Assembly (NCBI RefSeq): GCF_041146795.1 | Contig: NC_135185.1 | Coordinates: forward strand, 12,063,529-12,127,528 | Reading direction: 5' to 3' | DNA from: Maylandia zebra | Taxonomy: Eukaryota; Chordata; Actinopteri; Cichliformes; Cichlidae | Length of the DNA stretch: 64,000 nucleotides | In this document: positions 45,461 to 63,900 of the stretch, piece by piece | Layout: every line of letters begins with the position of its first letter | Numbering within the stretch: position 1 is the first letter of the stretch | Notes under the pieces: generated by a model | Told to the model about the DNA's origin: nothing | Seen by the model: the letters and a program-made list of their open reading frames with translations, nothing else | The model's database searches: none | Program-made: the position numbers and the translations under genes

Positions 45461-47216
45461 ATAAATGATCTTTTGATACTTGCTAAGCTTCCTCACATTC
45501 TCTCCTTTCACATGCTTTCTGCTGCTAGACGTGACCATTGTCTGCAGTAATTTTGCAGGATTATCCCCTCACCACGCCACCTCAGACATACTTGAGTGGC
45601 GCTCCAAGACGAGGATAAATCTACCTTGGCCTCTTGCTGGCTGGCTGCTCTCTGGTCTGCCAACCAAGCAAGGAAACAATAGAAGTCCAGAACAATGTGC
45701 TGGCTGCAGATCAGTAGGGGCCCACTTGGACTCTCCCAGACGCTACGTCTTATTTCCTTTTTGATTACTCACGCCTGCCTGATGAGCGGCACACTCACAC
45801 TCCTCGCCGTCTGCCCGTGAGAGAACTCGCAAAGAAAAGACTTTTTGTCGGAGGCTGGTTTTGATTTGCAGGCTGGAATGCCTTTGTGATAATGTCGCAA
45901 GATTTGCTGGCAACGAGAAAAGTTGGGGAGAGCTGTGATGTGCACAATTTCCAATTTTAGGCACTCTCAGGTGTCAAGGCTGTCAGAGCATGTGTGCTTA
46001 TGTGTGTCAGAGTGTTTTTCTGTGCCGATTTATGTCGCTTTCCACCGATAGGCTTTCAGGATATGCTCGTAAACAGTTTTTAAATGAAGGAATAATAGTA
46101 CTGGTCAACTGTAATGCCACCCAAGCGTGCTGCACGTCTGCTGTGGGCTGGGCTCCCTTTGCCTTGGCTCTTGCTAACTCCCACTTCTCCTTGTAACCCC
46201 CCACCCCCACCCCCCTCACCGCCAGGCCGGAGGTAGGAAATCAAACCAATTACGGTTGTATTTAAAGAAAATTGGAGCAGGGCCGGAAAAGTGGGGGCAT
46301 TTCCAAAAGCCACAAAAATAAAACTGCAGGGCCACACTTGACAGGATACATGGTGGCTGGAGAAGAAAACGTAAGGAGAAATCCAGTGTGAGCAATGAAT
46401 GGCTACTATATCTTAATAAAGCAGTCAGAGCTGGTAATCTACCCTAGCAACAAAACGTGCCAAAAACTCTAATATTCCTCTGGATGTCATCAATAATCTG
46501 TTTCTGTGTCGGTCTCGAGGAGAGAGATTGATGGATTTTGCTTCCCGGTGGATCTGTTTGATGGATGGCGTTTAAGGGGCCAACCTTGTTTATATTCAGG
46601 TCTGCTGTGCCCCGCTGCGACTGGCCTGCCAAACGGCCGCACCTCATAACGTGGCTGAATGTGCCAAGAGCCCAAATCCTCCTTGGCGTGCTCTGCTGCT
46701 GCAGCCCCTGCTGCGGTGTGGTACGGGGTCTCTCATAAAACACAAACACCTGTATGCTTCATGACTAATGCACATGTGCGCACAATCCTTTGGCCAGTGT
46801 GTGTCACAGTCTGAAGCCGCCTTTACAGCCAAAAAGCTTGTCTGGGATCAGTTGTGTGATCGCCACCTCCTGATCTGATGCATTCTCTCTGTTTTACCTC
46901 TCCCCCCCCTCCATCGCTGTCTGATCCTCCTCCTCGCTGTCATCTCTCAGGAAAACCCCCTCATTACCAGGGCCCTAATGTAAATGCTTCATTTTCCATA
47001 ACCCCACAATCCCTCTTTGTTCCACGGCCCATTTGGCTGTTATATCTCAGCAATTATTTCTAAATCTGAATGCTCCCAAACAGACTCCTCCAGATACTTG
47101 AAAGATATTTTTCTTCCTTCAGCTTCCCCTCTGCCTCATGGGCAAAAACAAAAGGAGCAGAAATCAAGGTGTCTGGTGTCTGCAGGCCAGCATACCTCAT
47201 GTGTGTAAACTCACGT

Positions 47217-47273
<57 letters not shown>

Positions 47274-50200
47274 CAGCACCTTGTTCTACAGGTGCATGCA
47301 TAGAAAACAAAAAAAGCACACACTCAGACAGACTGTTTACTTCACATGCACACACCATAAAGAGTGTAACATGATCTCCCATTAAGGATGAAAACAAACC
47401 AGCGAGTGGGAGGTGTCCCCCGAGGACATCCACAGTAGCTATAGTGGAACCATTGAACCATGGGAACTGGTTAGCAGAGCCCTTGCACACACACACTGTT
47501 GGCTGGAGATGGAAACACCAAAGTAATGGCTTTTAATCACGTCACCTGTCTAACGGTAACAATGGTTCACATTTTATTGGGTGTCAGCAGTAATTTGATT
47601 TATCCACACCTGGCTTTGATGATGTTTGACAATCAAAGCACCAGAATCACAACTGCGATAAAAGTGACTGCGAAGGAGAAAATGACGATTTAAGAAGTGC
47701 AACACTGATTATTTAGTAATGTTTAAAAAGATGCTTTAATCTTGTTGCTCTGTGTCAACCCACTGATTTCTTAACAGCCACTTATTAGGTAACAGATAAC
47801 AACCACGTGGATTTACTGTTATGTAGAGATGCAAAGGAATTGCTGACTTTGCTGCTTCCAAAGGAGACAATGAGAGCAAGAAAGGACGGGACAATGCAGC
47901 TTTTAACAGCCATCCACGTTCCCACATGATCCAAAACAGACTTAAGCAATCATCCTCATTTTACTCGCTGTTTGCGCACATGGATTAAAAAAAAAAGGAG
48001 TAGTAGTAAGGGAGATAGAAAGATAGAGAGTGTGTATGTGAACCACCAATTTAGCAAGTTCCCCTGCTCAAGTGAACACAGACCTGGTCCACAGGGATCC
48101 CCGTTTCCCCTCGCCGTCTTCCTTCCCCCCACTAAAGCCCCTACCATGAGCCTGGCAGAGAGCTATAGTGTGCGTGTGTGTGTGCGTATTAATTTCCTGT
48201 TTTATAGAGGAAGTAGTGTTTGCATGTACAGATCGTTATTCAGATTTTCTCTGTGAGAAAAAAGCACAGAAAAAAAAAGATTGTGTCAATTCTCATGAAT
48301 CTGTATGGGAACAACGAGTATTGTTTCTGGGAAGCTGCCCTACTTTCTTAGTAAAAACATATTTTGGTTCACTGGTAAAGTGCAAATGCAGTGTCTAAAT
48401 CAAACTGAAAAGCATGTCATTTCATTATTCCCATCAACAAAAAATCCCAAAACACTACAAACTATCGTCCTTTCATTTCAAATGTTCTACTTTTACTCCT
48501 TGACAAATTAATCAAATTAAGGGCAGATTGGTTTGACACAAACAGCTGTGGTCATTATGCAGTAAGGACAATCTGCATCCGAGCCAGTAGGACGTCTAAA
48601 TGAAAGTTAGCTGCTGTGGTCTTAGCCAGATTACCCTCTAACCATGGACTGAGCCACAGGTCGGCCATCCAGTGGTCTGATGGGTTTCTTTAAAGGCCTC
48701 CTGTTTTTGATTCATTTACATGTCTTGGTTTCCTGTGATGAGATGACCGAGTTTAGTCATAGGATTGTTTCGAGCGTCGCTTATCGGTGTCATCACACGT
48801 CTTTGTATGAGCGTTACTCAGTAAATGACGTGCAATGTGAAATTCTGTGAATTGCCACCACGGAAGGAAAAAAGAAAACATCCTGCAGCCATGCAGCCTT
48901 AAAAGAAACTCCTGTGGTTCGAAATCACGTCTCAGTTTCATTCGGGGCTGTTAAACCATAAAAACATGCAACATGGCAATATGGGCAGAACGATGTAGGC
49001 TATATTATTGCTTTTGCATCTGCATCTGTGGAGTTATTTTCGTGTCTGTAATGTGCAGTCAAGCAGAACAGGTCTGCTGTGAAAAACAGGCCTGAGAGAA
49101 TCACCATAGACTCTGTGATTTTTATTTTTATTTTTGCAAGTAAAATAAACAGGAGATTAAAATATGAATAAAGGAGTTTTGCTTGCAAATCTAAAAGTTT
49201 GTACTTGTTGCTGAGATGATTGTAGTTTGGAAGTGCACTGAAATGGGCTCCCTCTTGTTTACTGACAGCAAATGTTGTCAGTCGCCACTTACGATTAAGA
49301 CGTGTGTGATATTTTTCAGGGTAGGTTAAGCTCAACAATATCCAGGTTTGTTAACAAAACTCTTAAGATTCAAAATAAAGGTTAGAAAAAATATTAATTT
49401 CTTTCCAAAAATCTGCAGATTATCATTTTTGCATTAAAGAAGTAATCATTACATTCTCACAGCTGAAATTAGGAACATATTTCACATCTTGGCTTCAAAA
49501 GTGTGATGATGATGATTCAGCAACAGTTATCGTGTTGTTCATGGCCCACGTCTCTTAACCTTTACATTTCCCCCTCTTTTTAAGCATAAATAGTCACAGG
49601 TAATGAAACATCCATTAATCAAACTGATGAGTAACAGCTTGACATATCTTAGGAAAATATGTTCGGTTGTAACCAAATATTTTCCAGGTGCTGTCAGTAC
49701 ACTGATGACATCACATGTTTTCCTTTGCTAAGGTTTGTTGAGATCTAAAAACTGTTTTTATTCATTTTTTTCATACATTTCCCAGCAATGCATCCAGGGA
49801 GACGGTTAAAATGCGACACGGCTGATTTAACAGATTGTTCTTTGGGAGACTTTTAAGAGCGACGCGTCTCCCATTGCTGCTGAATTTGTTTGTGTTTTTA
49901 TGAGATCAGCAGCTCGTTAAGAGGTCACACAGCAGAGTGTCGTGCTGGCAGCTCTCCGGGTCCATCTGACACTGTGACCGTTACTCCCGCTTTGAGCAGG
50001 AACCGACTCCTACAGTACAGCCCCGCAGAGAGGTGCTCCACTGTGGGAACTGGGAGTCGCCCGGTTCCAAAGATCAGTCTCTGTAGACTCGGCATGGATG
50101 AGAAACTACCTTCACTGGGATCCTTCTGAACTAGGAGAATTCTCTCTCTCTCTCTTCATCTCTCCCTCCATATCCCACTCTGCATCAGCAAAGCAGTGCT

Positions 50201-51281
50201 CTGTGTGAGAATGGTTGCATCACAGCTCTCGCGGTTTCTTAGCCCCTGGCCCCTGTGTTCCTCGGTCAATCTGTGGGAACCCTGATTTTGGACGGTAGTT
50301 GCTGTTCCCACCACCAGTCTGGTTAGAAAATAGACTGCTGGCCAACGTACCAGGCACCCAAAACAAGCCGGTTCAGGCCCACTGCTTCTCACGGGTTCAG
50401 GGCAGAGGTTGTTAGTGGCTCCAGAAGAGGCTGTAATTGGTTTCGCATGCAGGTATCATAGAAGCGACAGCGGATACTGTTATCATGAGAAACTTTCTCT
50501 GTTTCGCTTTGTTTGTGTCTTATTTCCAGTTCAGTGTTTTATCATCTTTCTTTTGAATAAAGATGAAAAATCCTGGAGGCCAATAAGCAACAGACAGAAT
50601 AAACAAAGCAGTCGTTAGTTATTCTTTTCTATCGCCATGGGGCAAGTTATGCGTCTATTTTTTCAACTTTACCCACTTAAAAAGTGGTTTTGTTTGTCCT
50701 ATACACCAATTCATCATGCCTTTTGACTACAATCACATCCAGACAGGCAGCCTGATCCAGGCAAACGCTTCCCCTCTTTCCGGGAGAGTTACAGTTTTCG
50801 GAAGAGGAGCAGCAGCGCTGCAGGAACAGAGAGAAGATGAAAAAGCAGCTCTGCTCGTGTACATCCACGACTAAGGCAGAGCCAGATGAGAGCCTCTCTG
50901 CTCCACACATGTGGACAAGAGAGTCGGGTCTCACAGAGTGTGTGAAGACAGCTGTAAAATTCCCCTGAGCCTGGCCTAATTGAAAGCTTATCATTTTCTC
51001 TTTGTGCTTCCTGAGTGGTGGGGGATCAGCGAGGGGCGAGGCAGAGCGCTTCTCTGTGATGAGACCTGGAGGAAACGCTGTTGTGAACTCGCACTGTAAA
51101 GTGGAGCTCAGACCGTCTTGGTGGAGGGCTGGTGCGAGATCTGTCAGCGGGGGATTGTGTGTGTCTGCGTGGAAATGCTTTGAGTGTGCAGAGTTAATTG
51201 AATGCAGTGTGTATCGAGGCTGCATGTGTGCATCCTGAGGCTCTGTTGTTCTGCCAGCCATAGAAGGCCTGACACAGACAC
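45461..51281. other. Intergenic, no gene recognised
   Basis: Contains the AC microsatellite at 47219-47271 and a 194-codon minus-strand ORF (50677-51261) with no recognisable domain. No RNA gene was identified. Confidence 0.6.
47219..47271. repeat. (AC)n microsatellite, 53 bp
   Basis: About 26 uninterrupted AC units. Confidence 0.98.
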
Positions 51282-51286
51282 ACGCA

Positions 51287-51927
51287 TGTCACAGGCTGGG
51301 TCTCTGACCCAGCGCTCTGAGTTCATGTTTGTATTTTTTTCATTTTGATATGTGATTAGTTTTTGTGTCATTTCCTATCTAGCTTTAGTTTAAGCTGTTA
51401 TTTTTTATTGTTCCCTTGGTTTTCTATGTTTTGGGTTCTTGTATTATTCTTCACGTATTAGGTCTGTTTAGTTGTGTTGTCATGTCTAGTTTTAGTATTT
51501 CCTGTTTTATTCTGACAGTGTCATGTGTTCTTTGTTCATTGCATTTAGCTTTCCTCCTCCTGGTCCTGTCATTTAGGTTTATGTCAGTCAGCTGTTTCCC
51601 CCATGTGTCTCCACTTCCCCTGATCACCTCATGTATGTATTTAAGCCCTCTGTTTTCTGCATGTCATTGTCAGGTCGTCTGTTTGCATCCCCATAGTGTT
51701 TCGTCATAGTTTACTCAGTGTTCATAGTTTGTCATCGCATTTTCACTGAGTTTCTTAGTCCTTTAGTTTTCTGAGTGTTCACAGTTTTCTTAGTTTTCAT
51801 AGCTTCATGCTTTTTCGTGTGCCAACATCCAAATAAAGGATCGTCTTCTGTTCAGCCAGCAACTCCGCCTTTCAGCATCTGCTTTTGGGTCCTGTTTCCA
51901 TTCACATCGGCGCACCCCGCCGTGACA
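51287..51927 (+). mobile_element. Solo LTR (641 bp) with 5-bp target duplication
   Basis: It starts TGTCACAG and ends CCGTGACA (terminal TG...CA with short inverted repeats). It is flanked on both sides by ACGCA (51282-51286, 51928-51932). Inside are a TATTTAAG TATA-like box (51638-51645) and AATAAA (51832-51837), the expected U3-R-U5 order. No internal retroviral or retrotransposon genes are next to it, so it is a solo LTR left by recombination. A Ty3/gypsy origin is likely but unproven. Confidence 0.85.
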
Positions 51928-52231
51928 ACGCATGCAGCAGAAGCCACACAAAGGCGAAGAAAGGTGAGAGCTGAACGAGAAGAAAGGATGAAAGAGGCAA
52001 AGAAAGAGAAAATGCAAGCGTCTAAACACAGGAAACAAAAGAGTGAAAAATTAGTGAAAAACAAAGTGAAAGCCTTTCATGGCACATCAACAGGTGGCAT
52101 TAGTTAAAGAGCGAAGAATTGTGGGTATTTGGTGTCAGGATAACCACATCTGAAATCAGACCACCCCGCAAGGTGGCATCTCAAGTGTTTAATCTTATGG
52201 CTCGGCTTCAAATGGGGCAAACAGATGGCAT

Positions 52232-52260
52232 CGGCGCGGTGTAAATTAACAACCGCGCCG
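52232..52260. other. GC-only stem-loop
   Basis: CGGCGCGGT (52232-52240) pairs perfectly with ACCGCGCCG (52252-52260) across an 11-nt AT-rich loop. A second short GTCGG/CCGAC repeat follows. Confidence 0.7.
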
Positions 52261-52710
52261 TCGGTTAAAAAAGGCCGCCGACATTCCAAACTTCTGTATT
52301 GTTTTTAACAAGTGACGACTTGCCGACGTGCGCTAACATGGAGGCTGCCAGGGTGGTGTCGGATTCCTGAGCAGCGTTTTATTTACGCTCAGGGTACCAC
52401 CGCGCTGACAGCTGAGGCATTTTCAAACCTCTGGGAAGCGAGAGGAATTGCCAGCGAGAGTTTCGCTAATGGGAGAGAGGAGGAGAATTATTAGAGGGTT
52501 ACTGGGCACAACCCAGCAAATGTAAGGTTATGAGATGAAAACAGTGGCATTCGTGGTATTTTTTCTGTGTGAGCCGAAGAAGTTAGAAGTACAGAAATGT
52601 GCTGGCGTGGAATCGGGTCCCATGGATGTTTATGAGGGTTTTCTTTTTCCTTCTTCATTTCTCAGCTGATGTGATGGTGTGTTGGATTCTGGAGATGATT
52701 TAAAAATGTA

Positions 52711-52723
52711 CCCCCCCCCCCCC
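52711..52723. repeat. Poly(C) run
   Basis: Thirteen consecutive C. Exact length is uncertain in assemblies. Confidence 0.9.
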
Positions 52724-52874
52724 GTGTTTTAACTCTCAACACCTCGCCCTGTTAAACTACAACACCTCACAAGCCTAGGAGTACTGCTACACTGTGCTAT
52801 TGTTTTTATAATTAAGCAAATAAATTCAAAGAATGTGGCCATAAATCTGCAACTTTAATCTAACCTAGGTGTGA

Positions 52875-52880
52875 TTTATT
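52875..52880 (-). terminator. runx3: Putative runx3 poly(A) signal AATAAA (minus strand)
   Basis: It appears as TTTATT on the plus strand about 2.8 kb beyond the stop. It is the first canonical minus-strand hexamer I found in this direction. Confidence 0.45.
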
Positions 52881-54328
52881 CATTTCACTCCAAGAGTTCC
52901 TTTGAAGGGGCTATAAGGGTTCATTCCTGGACTCTGCTGAAGTAGCTGTAGCCTGTCGGCTCTATTTTTATGTTCTCTTTGAGCCTTTTTTCTGATTGGC
53001 TGCTCCCTGTAAACAAAAGGTTTCACAAGTGGGTGGGCGGAGCCGTGAGCATGAAGTGTGGCCATGTTTTACAAATCTTATCCTTCAAAAGAAAACAGCT
53101 TTGGAGACAAAAGTGAGACACATTTTTTTTTAATTAAAATGAATAAAAACTACATTATCGCAAACTTTACAAGCACTCAGTATAGAAGCATTATCGATAT
53201 CATTACATACATGGTGAAATTTTTTTTAAATTAACATACCAGTTTCAGATGTACATGCTTTGAGCATCAAAGAGATGGAGAGAGCAAGATGAAGGAACAT
53301 TTTGCTGGAAAGGGATTGTTTAAAAAAAAGTAACATTGTGCTCTTTAATTAACACACAATAAAAATACGATTTACTCGCACACTTGGGCTTGTTTGCAGA
53401 AGAAAAACAAAAACAATATTTTTTGCCACACATTTTCTCCATCGAAAACATCCAAACAGTATTACAGGCAGTTGTGAAGATCTTTGGTTTTTTGTGTTTG
53501 AAGGAACCACACAAATCTCAGTACGTAGGTGGTTTCTCTAGCTGCATGATGTTTGCCTATAATACAGTAAGGTTTTCAGGCACATCCAGGCCAAAGGGAG
53601 ATGGGAATGAGACGCTGTCATTTAGAAAAAAACTAGGAATAAGGCAGAGGGCATACAAAACAGCTTGCATACTTTTTTTTTTCTTTACCTGAGCTGCAAA
53701 TGCTAGCTTCTTTGGATCACTTCTCACTTTGACATTAAAGCTTACTTATTTATCACATGAGCCGCCAACTTTCAAAGTCATGAATCCTAATCATCTTCAT
53801 TCTTGTGAAAGAGTTTCCTGGTAAATACTGGATACCTGATACTTCTTGTAGATATCTTTAGCACACCTCGTGCCAAGGTGATGTGTGCAGGCAGAGCTGG
53901 CGGAGCTACGACCCCCTGGCACTGACAGTAAATTAGACTGGGAGCCATAAAAGGTTTCAAAGCACTCACTGATTATTTAGAACAAAAGGACCGGTGCACA
54001 ACAACAGAGGGTTTTTTTTCAACTGCCTCTGGTTTTGTAAGAAGATACCCCTTTTGACCCCACCTGTCTTCCTCCATCCCTTCATCCTCTCCTCCTAATT
54101 TATGGAAACACGGGATCACATGTGTAGCTAAAGGGGAAAGGCCCTCCCAGGACAGGGGGAATGCGCACACACACCTGTGGTGCAGGAATGTGTTTGTGTG
54201 TCTGATCACGAAATTATTTGGCGACTTAAGTTGATGTCTATATATCTATCCATGTTTAGTTCGGCACGCTTCTGGATATTTGTAAATGTATAAACCCAAA
54301 AATAAAGAGAGAAATGAAAGTTCAAACA

Positions 54329-54336
54329 TAGTGCAA
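54329..54336 (-). promoter_or_regulatory. runx3: Candidate miR-130/301/454 8-mer site in runx3 3' UTR
   Basis: TAGTGCAA on the plus strand reads TTGCACTA in the runx3 transcript, a full 8-mer match to the miR-130/301/454 seed. This microRNA family is reported to repress RUNX3 in mammals. One such match by chance in 2.8 kb has a probability of a few percent. Confidence 0.4.
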
Positions 54337-55714
54337 AAAATTCAGCAAATGGCTTTTTTGGTTTTTTTAAGCGCAGAAAGGCAATTTTGGAACTTTTTTT
54401 AAAAGCTTACAGCTCTAGAAGATGCTGTTGGGCACTGTTCACTCAGGAATAAAAGTTTTAGTGCATCAAAGCTACATTGGAAGGCAAAAAATTACATTAA
54501 AGGTTTTGGTTTTTTTTATAATTTAGTAGCAATATATTACACAAATTCCAAATTTATACTTAACAACAAAACATGGTATATATACTGTATATATATTTAT
54601 ATAAAAAAAAAGGAAAGGCAGAGAGAAATGCTTAAGGATTTGGGGTATATGCATACATTTCCTCAAATTTTGGCTCAAATAAATATGAAAGGTAAACTGT
54701 CTCATCCAGTTTAAAAATACCAGACTAGGACTTTTTTTTCTTTAGAAAAGGGCTTGAATAAGAACATCAAAGGAAAAGTAAAGAGTAGAGACAACAGGAC
54801 TCCTACAGAAAAACAAAAAAACCAAGAAACCCTCCTCTGCTTTAGTCTTTATACATTCCTTGAAATATCAGCCACTGTCCTGTTGAAGCGTGATTGACTG
54901 ATGACGCGGCAGAGGAGGAGTCATATCTAAAAACGTGACATGTAAAATGCTTTTGTTTCTCAATAATGCAGCAGTTGTGTCGAAACGTCCACTGCGCAGT
55001 GTGGCTCCAAACACTAATGTGTCCATTTGGATAATAAATTAGGCAATAAGGTACTGCATAACCACCGTGAGCGCACGAAACAGCCTTGGGTGCAACTGAC
55101 AATGTTTTCACAACTGACTCAATAATTTTTTACAATGTTGAAATTTGACAGAAATTAAAGCTTTAAAAAGGAAGGATTGCTACAGCAGTGCAGCCATGCC
55201 TCGCAGGAGTCCAGCCCGACTTCTCTCCTCCACCCGCCGAGTGAGCTGGATCGGTCTGTTTGAGGGATTTCTGCTGCGGTTTTTCAGTTCGTCAGCTGTG
55301 CTGATTGATCACACCTCCGCCGCCTTTTGTTCATTTGTCTTTGATGAGTACCTGTTTGCACAAGACAAATGAGGCCGGCACATTACTGCGGCTTCACTCG
55401 TTTTACTCTCTCTTCTGTTTACAGTCTCTGCCAAGTAACGCGTCAGCTCGTATGGCTTTTCCGGTTCTTTGACGGTACCTCGGTACAGTGCAGGAGTTCA
55501 AGAATTTACAAAACAAATAGAAGTCTTGGGGGATTTGGTAAAAGCAGAAGGTCTTTAAAGCGAGTGCCGGAGAAATAAAAGACAAACATGCAGCATTTCT
55601 CTTTTTTTGTTTTTTTTTCTTCTTCTTTTCTTTCAGTGTTCAGCTTCTTTTTTCTTTGTTCATCATCCTCTTTACTTTGTTTTCTCCTTCTCTTCTTGTC
55701 TAGCTGTCTGTCAG

Positions 55715-60991
<5,277 letters not shown>

Positions 60992-63900
60992 CTGCAAGAA
61001 CACACACAAATACAAGCAATATGTGAGGATGTGGGCTTTATAAACAATCCAGTAGAGCAATTCTGGGAATTAATACGAGTTGTGTGCGTGTACAGGGTGA
61101 GGAGGTCACTGCCTGCGCCTTAGCAATCTAAAACACAATCCAAAAACGCCTTCTCGACAGACTGGGCAGAACCGTCTTGACATCTGGACATTTGGAGATG
61201 TTTTCCTGTCACAGGTCGGTCTCTGCTGACTGAGCAGTGAAGGCTGGGAAGAGGAGGGGTGGTTTTCTCACCACAGTGAGACCAAGCTTGGAAAAACATG
61301 CTCGATGGGTGCATATGAGATATTTTTGGGACTTTCAGGCGAGACACCGGAGAGACCTGTGAAGCTTATCCAGCCAAGCTGTCAGGAAGCCGAGGAGGGT
61401 CGAGGAGCTACTGGCCCAACGCGTGGGACCCTGCTTCACACTGGACGGTCACACCGCAGCACAAACAGCTGGCTGTTTGCTCTCGGTCTGAGACAGCGCA
61501 GTTGTTACACGACAACGTGCACGAAGCTGCGTGGAGCGCCTCGGCACATGTGCTGCGTGACAGCCCAGTCTGCGCGCCTCCGGATAGTGCTACGTCCCGT
61601 TTAAAACTTTTTCATCAAATGTGCGTAAATATTTTCAACATGCAGGCAGAAAAACGTGTATTACATTTTTCTCGTGTCGTCTCCCTTTAACGACAGCATC
61701 AATCAGCCGTCTAACCTCAGCGTGACTCTGCACACCCTCCCTCTCCCAGCCTCCTGTAGCGGCAATTAGGATGGAGAGGGGATGCCAGAGGCAGAGAGGA
61801 GGGCGGTGCTGGGTTGTTCACCTATAGCCACACTGGGCTTAACTAGTGTACGATCTCTGCTTCCCCTGGAGCTCCTCCACTTCCTTTGCAAAGACCCAAA
61901 TCAGCACTCAGTCACTGAGAGGTCCTGCACTATGCCTCACAATGGCAAATTCTTAAACATAAATGGCCTTATTCAGAAAGGCTTGCAAGCAGCTGGTGCG
62001 ATTCGCTCAAGAAAATAAACATTTCCTTCAAATATTTTGATTGGCCAGCAGACAACGTCAATACCAGAGGCACAGATTACCCCTGTTAATAAGACGGCCG
62101 GCCGCCCCTCAGCCCTGGGCGGAGCCGAGGAGTGAGGAAGGCGGTGGCTGAGCAGGGAAGAAGCGGCGACCGCGTCACTAATGAGAAGCTTTAGGGGTGG
62201 TGCCAGTGTAGTTTTGGAGAGGACTCGCATATAAACACACACATGTGCTGCTTTTTGAAGTGCATGTGTACATGAAAGGAGGAGGCTGAGAAGATGTTAG
62301 AGCCAAAATGGCGTCCATCCTCGTGACTCCGGATCTAGCGACGCCTCTGAGACATGTAACGCGCCTGCCGTAATGAAGCGTGTCATTGAGACACAGTGAA
62401 TGCTGGTCCTTGTGCTGGCTTCCTGTTTCGCTCAGGCCTTAGGCGTCGCAGCAGGGAGAGAATGTGAGAGAGCGAGCAAGACAGAAAGAAAGACGCCAGC
62501 GAGGGAAGGGGAGAGAAAGAGAGCGTGTTAGAGAGGGGAGGAACACGGCCTTGGCTCAGCTATGTGGGACATTTGATATGTCTTTTGAGCCCTCACTTAT
62601 AACGTGAGCAAAAACAAACACATGGGCTGAAAAATCCTATGTTCTCTTTCAGGGCTCGTTGTCCGCCCGCCCTTCCCCTCTCCCCAGACTCAATAGAGAC
62701 TGTTCATGGCACACATGTAGTTTCTGTAATTGCTGAAATGTAAAACTGGGCCCGGCTCTGATGTGAAATTATAACTTACACAAACAGTTGAGTCTGGTAA
62801 AAAACATCTCGCTCTCACTTCTCCTTTTCTTTGTTTTTTTTTTTTTTTGTGTTTTTTTTCCCCACCAGGGCTTCAAAAGAGCTTTTTTTTTCTCAGTTGA
62901 AGAAAAGAAACATTTTCAGTTTGAATTATTCATCTCAGGGTCACAAAAAGAGACTAACCACAAGTGAAGCTTTCAGGCACCATAACAAATAAACTCTGTG
63001 GTGGCCATTGACATATTATGTAAATAGTGGAGTGCAGAAGTAAAACAGAGTGTCTAAAGGACTGTTCCAGTTCCTGCTCGTTTTAGTTGCATTTACCTCA
63101 GAGGGCCAGCTTCCTGCTCGGGTTTGGCACAAGTCTGCATGAAACCCAACGAGCGCGGTGGCTATACTCTAAAGCCTACACCACAGCTACCTGACGGCGC
63201 TAATTTCCTGTCTCGCTCTTGCTTCTAATTGGCTGATCGTGTCGTTCGGGATGTGTGAATTAGCTCGAGCCTCTCAGTTTGCGGCAGTAGCAGAGCGCTG
63301 CCTCGAATCTGGGGGGCCGGCCGGCTTGTTTATGTGGAGTAAACAGTGTGGTCACTGTGGACGAGGCAGGAGGGGCTGAATCAGGCCGGTCCTCCATCAA
63401 ATGGGACTTTTTCGAGTCAATTCCAACTCAGAGGCCACAGCCTGAACGCACTGAGCGAGCGCGCCAGAGCCGAGCTGCAGCAGATGTGCGCCAGTTGTGC
63501 AGCGTGACGCCAGCGGTACCAACATTTGTAGAAGAGTCATTAACGGGCAAGAGCTTTCCGGGTAAAAGCTGAATACGGCAAAAAAAAAAAAAAATAAATT
63601 TAGTGAGTAATATAGTAGATCTGAAAGATTACGCCGAGTTTTTCAGCAACATCACCACATGACTCAGACACACACACGCACACACTTTTGGGCCGTCATC
63701 AAAGCCCTGAGCACTTGACTTGATGGTGGAACGTTATGCTAGTATCTGATATTCATCTTCAGAGAGGAACACACAGGTGTTGGAACAAATAACATGTTAA
63801 GTGATACCACCTCAAAAGTGCCAGGACTTTCTTTTTGGATGATTAAATTGGTGCTCCATTTCTTTTCTCCCCCTCCTGCCTCTCTAACTGTTAAAACACA

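Larger units (their letters stand above)
51933..52854. other. Spacer between the solo LTR and runx3 3' end
   Basis: Holds a 9-bp GC stem-loop (52232-52260) and a 13-C homopolymer (52711-52723). It is moderately GC-rich around 52130-52500 and possibly regulatory. Confidence 0.5.
52855..55714 (-). other. runx3: runx3 3' UTR (extent inferred)
   Basis: Lies after the runx3 stop codon on the minus strand. It is AT-rich with long T/A runs and no competing gene. Minus-strand poly(A) signals AATAAA (52875-52880) and ATTAAA (52854-52859) mark a plausible end, giving a UTR of about 2.8 kb, similar to the long 3' UTR of mammalian RUNX3. A shorter UTR is possible. Confidence 0.5.

Noticed and set aside
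50677..51261. 194-codon minus-strand ORF
   Set aside because: No recognisable domain, no splice or codon-bias support, and one ORF of this length is expected by chance in 64 kb.
51416..51709. Leu/Val/Cys-rich ORF that looks membrane-spanning
   Set aside because: It is a reading of the T-rich solo LTR; composition alone explains the hydrophobic residues.
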